A DNA stretch of 14,819 bases from CAWBLP01 sp963789495 (GTDB lineage: Bacteria; Pseudomonadota; Alphaproteobacteria; Acetobacterales; Acetobacteraceae): positions 1 through 14,819 of the forward strand of contig CAWBLP010000027.1 in NCBI GenBank assembly GCA_963789495.1, given 5' to 3'. Shown here one piece after another: positions 8,023 through 14,819 of this stretch; position 1 is the stretch's first letter; the number at the start of each line of letters is the position of its first letter. A program made the translations under genes and the position numbers. Under the pieces are notes generated by a model, which was given only the letters and a program-made list of their open reading frames with translations, did no database searches and was not told where the DNA came from.

Positions 8023-8344
8023 GTTCCGTACCGGGAAGCGGCGGATAGTGGTCGGTAGTGGCGTGCAGTCGTTGCTGGCAGGTACAGATTAGGCTAATTC
8101 CACCTATTCCGGCGCGGCACTGTTCGGCTATCCCGTCCGGTAGGGCCGGCAGCGATCGAAACCTGACATAATGAGCGAGCACGCGGAACAGACGGTCGAA
8201 GCGGTGGCCGATGCGGTGATCCTGGCGGAAACCACCAGCCAGCCGCCGGAACCGGAGAATGCCCCGTTCGAGCGAAATTTCACCGGGCCGGAACGAAACC
8301 CCTTCTTCGGCTGGAACCAGGCACCGCATCCGATCCGCCACTAT

Positions 8345-8364
8345 GGCGACGCCCAAAGACTACC
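8345..8364 (+). repeat. ISAzo13-type left terminal inverted repeat
   Basis: GGCGACGCCCAAAGACTACC, an exact reverse complement of the right end. Confidence 0.92.
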
Positions 8365-8442
8365 AAATCGCGTGAGGTCCGGTGGCGTTGAATTTCTGTG
8401 AGGGAGATTCCGGCGCGGGCAAGTTCCGTTCAAACTCGTGGG

Positions 8443-9648
8443 ATGACAGACAGATCAGTGATTCGCGAACGGTACACGGCGGTTGAGCGTGGTCTGAACG
8501 AACGGTCTCGCCGCCTGCTTGCGGCGGTGGAGGCCAAAACGGCCGGCCATGGTGGGATCACCGCCGTTTCCCATGCGACGGGCGTCGCCCGCAGTACGAT
8601 CGGCCGGGGGTTGAAAGATCTGGCTGCTCCAGGCTCGTTGTCTGGTGTGGTTCGACGGCCCGGTGGTGGTGGTCCAACCTTGATCGCGAAAGACCCGGCT
8701 CTTCTGGCAAACCTACGTCAATTGGTTGAACCCGCGACGATGGGCGATCCGATGCGGCCGCTGATGTGGGTGTCGAAAAGCCATGCGAAGCTGGCGGCGG
8801 CATTGCGTGAGATGGGACACAAGATCGCGGATAGCAGCATCCCCAAATTGCTGGGCTTGCTGAAATATCGTCGGCAGGTGAACCGCAAGACCCTGGAAGG
8901 CAGCCATAATCCCGACCGTGACGCCCAGTTCGAACACATCAACGCCGCTGTCATCGCCACGCAGGCGGCCGGTCAGCCGGTGATATCGATCGATACGAAG
9001 AAAAAGGAACTGGTCGGCTCATATAAGAATGCCGGCAGCGACTATCGTCCACAAGGCTGCGCCGACAAGGTCAACGTGCATGACTTCGTTGACAAGGAGC
9101 TTGGGAAAGCCATCCCGTACGGCATTTACGATATCACCGCAAACGCGGGTTGCGTGAGCGTTGGGATCGACAATGATACTGCCCAGTTCGCGGTTAACTC
9201 GATTCGCCGTTGGCTGGAACTGATGGGCCGCGAACGATATCCGGACATGAAGACACTGATGATCACGGCCGATGGCGGCGGCTCGAACGGTTCGCGTGTA
9301 CGCCTGTTCAAAGTCGAGCTTCAGAAGTTGGCTGACGAAGCCGCTCTGACGCTACAGGTCTGTCACTATCCACCAGGGACCTCAAAGTGGAACAAAATTG
9401 AGCATCGCCTGTTCTGCCACATCACCCAGACTTGGCGCGGCAAACCACTGACCAGCCGGGAGACAGTCGTCGAATTGATCGCCTCCACAACGACCAAAAC
9501 CGGCCTGACCGTCCGCTGCGAACTCGATACTCGCATCTATCCGAAGGGCCTGAAGGTCGAGGATGCGGACATGGCAACCCTCAATATCGCGGGTCATGCG
9601 TTCCATCCGGAATGGAATTATACGATCTCCCCGAGACAGCCGCGGTGA
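8443..9648 (+). CDS. ISAzo13-family DDE transposase, intact
   Basis: This transposase (401 residues from ATG 8443) moves the enclosing element. It starts with a helix-turn-helix-like region (about residues 36-60, GGITAVSHATGVARSTIGRG). The DDE catalytic residues are probably Asp184 in ISIDTKKKELVG, Asp277 in MITADGGGSNGSR and Glu320 in SKWNKIEHRLF, a pattern of the Rhodopirellula-type DDE transposases. An in-frame GTG at 8398 would add 15 residues; the ATG is preferred because the protein then begins like its relatives. No strong ribosome-binding site is seen. The gene has no frameshift, and the complete element may still be active. Confidence 0.92.
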   Translation: MTDRSVIRERYTAVERGLNERSRRLLAAVEAKTAGHGGITAVSHATGVARSTIGRGLKDLAAPGSLSGVVRRPGGGGPTLIAKDPALLANLRQLVEPATMGDPMRPLMWVSKSHAKLAAALREMGHKIADSSIPKLLGLLKYRRQVNRKTLEGSHNPDRDAQFEHINAAVIATQAAGQPVISIDTKKKELVGSYKNAGSDYRPQGCADKVNVHDFVDKELGKAIPYGIYDITANAGCVSVGIDNDTAQFAVNSIRRWLELMGRERYPDMKTLMITADGGGSNGSRVRLFKVELQKLADEAALTLQVCHYPPGTSKWNKIEHRLFCHITQTWRGKPLTSRETVVELIASTTTKTGLTVRCELDTRIYPKGLKVEDADMATLNIAGHAFHPEWNYTISPRQPR

Positions 9649-9651
9649 AGC

Positions 9652-9671
9652 GGTAGTCTTTGGGCGTCGCC
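9652..9671 (-). repeat. ISAzo13-type right terminal inverted repeat
   Basis: GGTAGTCTTTGGGCGTCGCC, starting just after the transposase stop codon; perfect partner of 8345-8364. Confidence 0.92.
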
Positions 9672-10900
9672 TATGTGCTGTCCGACGTCATGCTGGACGG
9701 GCATTTTCGCGGCCTGTTCAACGCGCAGGGCTTCATCCGCGGCACCGGCTACCTGATCCCTGACGAGCATATGCGGGCACTCCGCGTGGAGCAGACCCGG
9801 CCGGGCGGGACGCCCGATGACGGCACCGCCATCATCGGCTGCAATGTCGCCTATCGGAACTATTTCCATTGGATGACACAGGCGCTTCCGGCAATCGACT
9901 TCGCGTTGCGACGGGACGGCCAGGATCGCCGAACCGTCCTCGTGCTGCCTGTCCTGAACGCCTGGCAGGAAGAGTCGCTGCAACGCCTGGGCTATGCCGA
10001 GACCAAACGGATCGTTATCGAGCAGCGCGAGACAAAACACGCATTTGCGCGTGTCGAATTCAGCGAATACCTCACCGGCCAGGCGGCGTTCTGGCTGTCC
10101 ATGCAGGCGCGGCAGACCTATGCGCGGCTGCGTCAGAGCGTGCCGGTCAGTGTACCCGAGGGTCGCCGGCTGTACGTGGCACGCACCGACGCAACCTCGC
10201 GGCCGATGCGCAACGAAGCGGCGCTGATCGAGGCGATGCGTCAGCGCGGCTTCGAGATCGTGACGCCCGGCACACTCAGTCTAGGCGAGCAGATCCGGCT
10301 GTTCCGCAATGCCGGCATCGTGGTGGGGCCGCATGGCGCCGGCATGACCAATATCGTGTTCTGTGAGCCCGGGACCATCATCTATGAGCTGGTGCCGGCG
10401 CAATACACCAATTCCTGGTTCTGTAACCTGGCGCATATCTGCCGCTTGCGTTACTGGGCCGATATGTTCGACCCGGACGGGGCGTGGGACCCCGCCAGGC
10501 GCGAATGGCAGACCGACATTCCGGCGGTGATGCGGCGTCTCGATGAGGTCGATGCCGTCGCAGCGGATCTGCTGGCAGCGGCGAAGCTGCAGACGATCAC
10601 GGCCATGGAATTCCTGCGTGGCAAGCCCGGCCAGATCTCCTCGCTGCAAACCAAGGCAGCGGCTTCCGTGCCCGCGCCACAAGGTCTGTTCTGGCGGCTG
10701 CGGACCAGGCTACTGGGCGGGTGACCGCCGCCGGGTCCCGCCCGCTGGCCAGGCCAGCGTCTGTCCGATGCCCAGGATCGCGGAGCTGGCCTTGCCTCCC
10801 GGCTATCGGCCCAAGGCCAGGCGCTGCGTGGTTGCCGGCCACCCGTCCTGTCGATCGATTCGCACGCGGCTGGAATGCAGCTTGCGCAGGCCTTGTGCCA

Positions 10901-10920
10901 GGCCGGGAATCGACCCGGCC
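10901..10920 (+). terminator. Possible hairpin in the gap between glycosyltransferase and solute-binding protein
   Basis: GGCCGGG (10901-10907) and CCCGGCC (10914-10920) form a perfect 7-bp GC stem with a 6-base loop. There is no U tract, so termination is uncertain. The remainder of 10725-11000 shows no gene I can support. Confidence 0.3.
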
Positions 10921-11000
10921 AGTCCGGCGTTGTATGCAGCCATCATCCGCCCCGCCACGCGTGAAGCTTGGCTGGCGCGTGGAAACGTCGGAGACAAGCA

Positions 11001-12593
11001 ATGAAACGCCGTGACTTCCTGGCCGCTGCGGCGGCCGGTTCGTTGGCTCGTGTCGCGCCGGCTCTGGCGCAGCCCGCCGTCGGTGGCAAGGCCAAGACCT
11101 TGATCCATGTGCCGCAGGCGAACCTCGCCAGTCTCGACCCGGTCTGGACGACGGCGCTGGTGACCCGCAACTACGCCGCGATGGTGTTCGAAACCCTGTA
11201 CGGGCGCGATGAAAAACTCGACCCGAAGCCGCAAATGGTCGAAGGCCACACGGTCGAGAATGGCGGCAAGATGTGGACCATGCGGCTGCGCGACGGGCTG
11301 CTGTTCCATGACGGCACGCCGGTGCTGGCGCGCGACTGCGTCGCCTCGCTGAAGCGCTGGATGCGGCGTGACCCGATCGGCCAGACCATCAACGATCGGC
11401 TGGAGTCGCTGGAGGCGAAGGACGATCGCACCCTGGTGTGGCGGTTGAAAAAGCCGTTCGCCTCGCTGCCCTACGCGCTGGCGAAGACCCAGCCGACGCC
11501 GGTGATCATGCCGGAGCGCCTGGCCAACACCGATCCGTTCAAGCAGATTCCGGAAGTCGTCGGCAGCGGTCCGTTCCGCTGGGTGGCGAGTGAATATGTC
11601 GCCGGCAACCTCGCGGTGTTCGCGAAATTCGAGCGCTACAATCCGCGGCCGGAACCGGCCAGCTTCGCCGCCGGCGGCTACCGGGTGATGGTCGATCGGG
11701 TCGAGTGGCGGATCATTCCGGATGCCGCGACCGCCGCCAATGCGCTGATCAATGGCGAGATCGACTGGCTCGATTCACCGCTGCCCGATCTGCTGCCGCT
11801 GCTGAAGAAGTCCTCCGGCGTCACGGTCGGTCCGATCGATATCTACGGCACACTGGGTGGATTGCGGCCGAACCACCTGCACGGCGCGACCGCCAATCCC
11901 GCGGTGCGGCGCGCGATGCTGGCGGCGATCGACCAGGTGGAAGTGATGACCGCGGTGATGGGTGACGAGAAGAGCCTGTATCACGCGCCCGTCGGCTATT
12001 TCATGCCGGGAACGCCGTCCGCCAACGATGCCGGGATGCAGGCCGTGCGCAAGCGCCACAGCACGGACGAGGTCAAGGCGATGCTGAAACAGGCGGACTA
12101 TGCCGGTGAACGGGTCGTGCTGATGCATCCTACCGACCAGACCTTCTACGACGCCATGAGCCAGGTGGTGGCGTCGTCGCTGAAAAAGGTCGGCATCAAC
12201 CTGGATGAGCAGGCGATGGACTGGGGCACCGTCGTACAACGCCGCACCAGCAGGGAGCCGCTGGACAAAGGCGGCTGGTCGCTGTTCCCCGCCGGCTATC
12301 CCGCGGGCGAGTATCGCGACCCGGTGTTTGCCACCAATACGCGCGGCAACGGCAAGGATGCCTGGTTCGGCTGGCCGACCGACGAGAAGGCGGAAGCCAT
12401 GCGGACCGCCTGGATGGACAGCACCGATGAGGCGGAACGCAAGAAACTGGCCGCTGACATTCAGGAAGAAGCCTTCCAGAACGTACCGTTCATTCCGCTC
12501 GGCCAGTATTTCCCGCCCTCGGGCTGGCGGAGCAATATCAGCACGCCGCTGAAAGGCGCCGTGCCGGTGTTCTGGAACGTCTCGAAGACCTGA
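11001..12593 (+). CDS. ABC transporter substrate-binding protein, family 5 (peptide/oligopeptide type)
   Basis: This is a periplasmic solute-binding protein of the SBP_bac_5 family (dipeptide, oligopeptide or related substrates), which would hand its ligand to an ABC importer. The start at 11001 is chosen because GGAG lies about seven bases upstream and because it places a twin-arginine signal at the very N-terminus: KRRDFL, then an alanine-rich core and a probable cleavage after ALA at residue 23. An earlier in-frame start (10968) would bury that signal. The mature part has the family's ASLDPVWTTALVTRNYAAMV entry segment, LRDGLLFHDGTPVLARD, and VGSGPFRWV. At 530 residues the length is normal. 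No permease or ATPase genes adjoin it; the next gene is convergent. The substrate cannot be told from sequence. Confidence 0.92.
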   Translation: MKRRDFLAAAAAGSLARVAPALAQPAVGGKAKTLIHVPQANLASLDPVWTTALVTRNYAAMVFETLYGRDEKLDPKPQMVEGHTVENGGKMWTMRLRDGLLFHDGTPVLARDCVASLKRWMRRDPIGQTINDRLESLEAKDDRTLVWRLKKPFASLPYALAKTQPTPVIMPERLANTDPFKQIPEVVGSGPFRWVASEYVAGNLAVFAKFERYNPRPEPASFAAGGYRVMVDRVEWRIIPDAATAANALINGEIDWLDSPLPDLLPLLKKSSGVTVGPIDIYGTLGGLRPNHLHGATANPAVRRAMLAAIDQVEVMTAVMGDEKSLYHAPVGYFMPGTPSANDAGMQAVRKRHSTDEVKAMLKQADYAGERVVLMHPTDQTFYDAMSQVVASSLKKVGINLDEQAMDWGTVVQRRTSREPLDKGGWSLFPAGYPAGEYRDPVFATNTRGNGKDAWFGWPTDEKAEAMRTAWMDSTDEAERKKLAADIQEEAFQNVPFIPLGQYFPPSGWRSNISTPLKGAVPVFWNVSKT

Positions 12594-12604
12594 CCTGGCG
12601 GGAT

Positions 12605-12631
12605 GTGGTGGCCGGAGATAACGGCCACCAC
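12605..12631. terminator. Probable bidirectional terminator hairpin between convergent genes
   Basis: GTGGTGGCCG (12605-12614) pairs perfectly with CGGCCACCAC (12622-12631) around the 7-base loop GAGATAA, 11 bases after the solute-binding protein stop and 44 bases beyond the stop of the converging gene. It lacks a T run but is symmetric and well placed. Confidence 0.6.
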
Positions 12632-12675
12632 GCACCGGCTTGCGCCGTTGTGCCGGACCGGGCCGGCAGCGGCAA

Positions 12676-14819
12676 TTACGCCGCCCGCATCGCCCGCCAG
12701 ATCCGCTCCGGCGTCGCCGCTCCGTCGAATTGCCGTCACCCCGAATGGCGCCAGCGCGTCCAGTACCGCGGCGCGGATCGCCGGCAGCATGGCGACCGCG
12801 GCCGCTTCGCCGCAGCCCTTCACCCCCAGCGGATTGGTGGTGCAGCGCGTCGGGTTGAAATCCAGCTCGAAGGCCGGCAGGTCGTCGGCGCGCGGCAGAG
12901 CGTAGTCCATGAAAGATCCCGTTAGCAGCTGACCGGAGGCCGGGTCATGGACGGCCTGCTCCAGCAGTGCCTGGCCGGCGCCCTGGGCGATCGCGCCATG
13001 CACCTGGCCGGCCGCCACCATCGGGTTCACCAGCACGCCGTAATCGTCCACCGCGCTATGCCGCACCAACGACACGGCGCCGGTATCGCGGTCGATCTCC
13101 ACCTCCACGACATGCGTGCCGTTGGGGAAGGTCATGTGCTCGCGCGTCCAGGCGTAATAGTGTCGAGCGGATCGCCGGCCTCGCGCGCGCGTGCCGCCAC
13201 CTCCAGCAGCGCGATGGAGCGGTCGGTGCCGGCCACCGTGAACCGGCCGTCCGCGAACACCAGGTCGGCTCGGCCGCTTCCAGCGCCTCGGCGGCAAAGC
13301 GGCGGGCCTTGGCGACGATGATCTCCGCGGCGCGCCAGATCGCGGTGCCGCCCATGTAGGTGGCGCGCGAACTGCCATGGCCGCCGCCGTTCGCGATCAG
13401 GTCGGTATCGCCCTGACGCAGGCGAATGGCCGCATTCGGAAGACCAAGGCGGTCGGCGAGGATTTGCGGAAAGGTGGTTTCGTGGCCCTGGCCGATGGTC
13501 TGCGTGCCGGTGATCAGCGATACCGCGCCATCCGGTTCGAAGCGGATGTCCACGTTCTCGTGCGGCGAGCCGCCGGTGCCTTTGATGTGGTACGCATAAC
13601 CCAGGCCGCGCAGCTTGCCCTGCGCCTCGCTGCACGCCGCCGACGGCGGGGAAGCCGGGCAGGTGCTGGTGCCAGCGCACGGTCGAAGGTGTCCTGGAAG
13701 TGCCCGCTATCGACGCTGAAACCCAGCGCATTGGTCATCGGCATCGACGCCGCCGGCACCATGTTGCGCCGGCGCAGCTGGGCGCATCGAAGCCGCACTG
13801 GCGGGCGGCGGCGTCGATCAGCCCCTCCATGATCGCATTCGCTTCGGCAAAGCCCGGCGCGCGGGTGACACCGATCGGCGTGGTGTTGGTCACCACCGCT
13901 CGGACGCGCAGCGCGATGGTGGGAACCGTAGACGGTGCCTTGCAGGTGCACGTACTGGTTGGTCTGCACCGCGCCGGAACCGCCGGCCATGTAGGCGCCG
14001 AGGTTGGCGACGCTGTCCACCCGCAACGCCAGGAAGCCTGCCCGCGTCCAGCGCCAGGGCGGCATCGGCGGTGTGGTCGCGCGCCTGGTGGTCGGAGACG
14101 AAACCCTCGCCGCGGGTGGCGATCCACTTCACCGGCCGGCCGACGCGGCGGGCCGCCCACAGCACCAGCGCGTGTTCCGCATAGGTGAAGTTCTTCGCGC
14201 CGAACCCGCCGCCGACATCCGGCGCGACGAACCGCACCGAGGCCGGCGGCACGCCGAGCGCGCGCGCGGTGGCGTCGCGATTGCCGTGGAAATTCTGGCT
14301 GGACACATGCAGCGTGTAGCGCGCCTGCGCCGGTTCGAACCGTCCCACGGCGCCGCGCGGTTCCATCGGGTTGGTGACGATGCGGTGATTGTGCAGGTGC
14401 AGGTGCACGACATGCGCGGCGCGCGCGAAGGCGACGTCCGCGGCAGACCAGTCGCCGGTGCGCCAGTCGAAGCAGAGGTTGCCGGGGATTTCCGGCGACA
14501 GTTGCGCTGCGCCGGATGCCAAAGCGGCAGCGGCGTGGCGACGGCGGCAGCGTGTCGTATCCGACGGCGACCTGTTCCGCCGCATCCAGCGCCTGCGCAC
14601 GCGTCGCGGCGACGATCAGCGCCACCGGCTCGCCGACATGGCGCACGGTATCGCGCGCCAGCAGCGGCTGCGGCGCAAAGGCGAAGGGCTCGCCGGTCTG
14701 CACGTTGGCCTCCGACGGTCGGACGCATCGGCTGCAGCCCGTCGGCATCGGCATCGGCCGCGATCAGCACCGCCAACACGCCGGGCATCGCGCGCGGCTT
14801 GCCGGTATCGATCCGCACG
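12676..14819 (-). pseudogene. Xanthine/CO dehydrogenase-family molybdopterin-binding subunit, 5'-partial, about nine frameshifts
   Basis: Large subunits of this family bind the molybdenum-pterin cofactor and hydroxylate a carbon substrate. The window holds most of one; its N-terminus lies beyond 14819. In order one sees RIDTGKPRAMPGVLAV, VGEPVALIVAA, EPRGAVG, the cofactor loop VGGGFGAKNFTYAEH with RPVKWIATR, TRAPGFAEANAIMEGLIDAA, GQGHETTFPQILADRLGLP, and GCGEAAAVAMLPAIRAAV with the catalytic-type Glu. Its TRAPGF segment replaces the AYXCSFR motif of true CO dehydrogenases, so another substrate is likely. The frame changes near 14724, 14535, 14038, 13927, 13780, 13650, 13266, 13160 and 12725; the last leads to ATPERIWRAMRAA and the stop at 12676. 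No in-frame nonsense mutation is evident between shifts, so either decay is recent or the sequence is poor near an assembly end. Confidence 0.85.

Larger units (their letters stand above)
8345..9671 (+). mobile_element. ISAzo13-family insertion sequence, complete
   Basis: The element is 1327 bp, bounded by perfect 20-bp inverted repeats (8345-8364 and 9652-9671), with TAT immediately outside both (8342-8344 and 9672-9674) as the target duplication. It carries one transposase. The insertion point is inside codon 58/59 of the GT61-type gene. Confidence 0.93.
8171..10724 (+). pseudogene. GT61-type glycosyltransferase gene, interrupted by ISAzo13-family IS
   Basis: Glycosyltransferases of family GT61 (DUF563) transfer sugars, in bacteria usually during surface polysaccharide or glycan assembly. 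The gene consists of 8171-8344 (58 codons, from the first ATG after an in-frame stop at 8141-8143) and 9675-10724 (349 codons). Excising the element and one TAT joins PIRHY to VLSDVMLDG in frame, giving 407 residues. Family motifs in the 3' part are NYFHWMTQALP, then LYVARTDATSRPMRNE and VVGPHGAGMTNIVFCEPG. The 3' fragment could by itself be read from a TTG inside the IS end (9660), but it would lack the N-terminus and a normal start. The rest of the gene shows no damage, so the disruption appears recent. No signal peptide or membrane segment is seen. Confidence 0.88.

Noticed and set aside
7973..8356. Minus-strand open frame ending in ARPVGLEPTTRSLEG
   Set aside because: This is the well-known artefact of translating the antisense of a tRNA 3' end; the remainder is antisense to the glycosyltransferase start.
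9660..10724. Glycosyltransferase read as a free-standing 354-codon gene
   Set aside because: Its start is a TTG inside the IS inverted repeat; the real N-terminus is on the other side of the element at 8171.
1..14819. CRISPR array, toxin-antitoxin pair or defence system
   Set aside because: No regularly spaced repeats with spacers; the repeats found are short and tandem. No gene with toxin, nuclease or defence motifs was recognised.

Overview
The window is GC-rich, and its gene content points to an alphaproteobacterium, most likely Acetobacteraceae or another Rhodospirillales. The pointers are an IS1380-type element, an IS91-type element with a companion tyrosine recombinase, a CoxL-like molybdenum hydroxylase and the codon usage. 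This placement is inference. The window is a mobile-DNA pile-up (1-8022) joined to ordinary accessory chromosome (8023-14819).

Region by region. (1) 1 to about 2580: an IS91-family element with a tyrosine recombinase (87-948) and an HUH/Y2 transposase (961-2150). Each gene is broken by one single-base frameshift. The recombinase is preceded by a 94-nt concentric palindrome. (2) 2613-2706 and 4399-4425: short iteron-like repeats that now flank an intact IS1380-family element (2707-4335). (3) 4437-7803, minus strand: a tyrosine integrase and an SF3-like P-loop helicase/ATPase, joined by an ATGA stop/start overlap. Each carries one frameshift. Two tandem 11-bp repeats lie upstream of the integrase. 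The 3' half of a tRNA-Arg(UCU) gene (7974-8022) marks the right attachment end of this integrated element. (4) 8171-10724: a GT61-type glycosyltransferase gene split by a complete ISAzo13-family element (8345-9671). That element has perfect 20-bp terminal inverted repeats and a TAT target duplication. Removing the element and one TAT restores a 407-codon frame. (5) 11001-12593: an intact gene for a Tat-exported family 5 ABC solute-binding protein. (6) 12676 to beyond 14819, minus strand: a molybdopterin-binding subunit of the xanthine/CO dehydrogenase family, recognisable along its whole length but broken by about nine frameshifts.

How the parts fit. An integrase-helicase element entered the 3' end of a tRNA-Arg gene and was later eroded and overwritten by IS1380 and IS91-type insertions. 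Just outside it, ISAzo13 knocked out a surface-polysaccharide glycosyltransferase gene. I see no defence system, CRISPR array or clearly new multi-gene pathway. The most interesting signals are the palindrome that buries the recombinase ribosome-binding site, the coupled integrase-helicase pair with its iteron-like repeats, and the precisely reconstructable glycosyltransferase disruption. The concentration of frameshifts in the last 2.1 kb may reflect sequence quality rather than biology.
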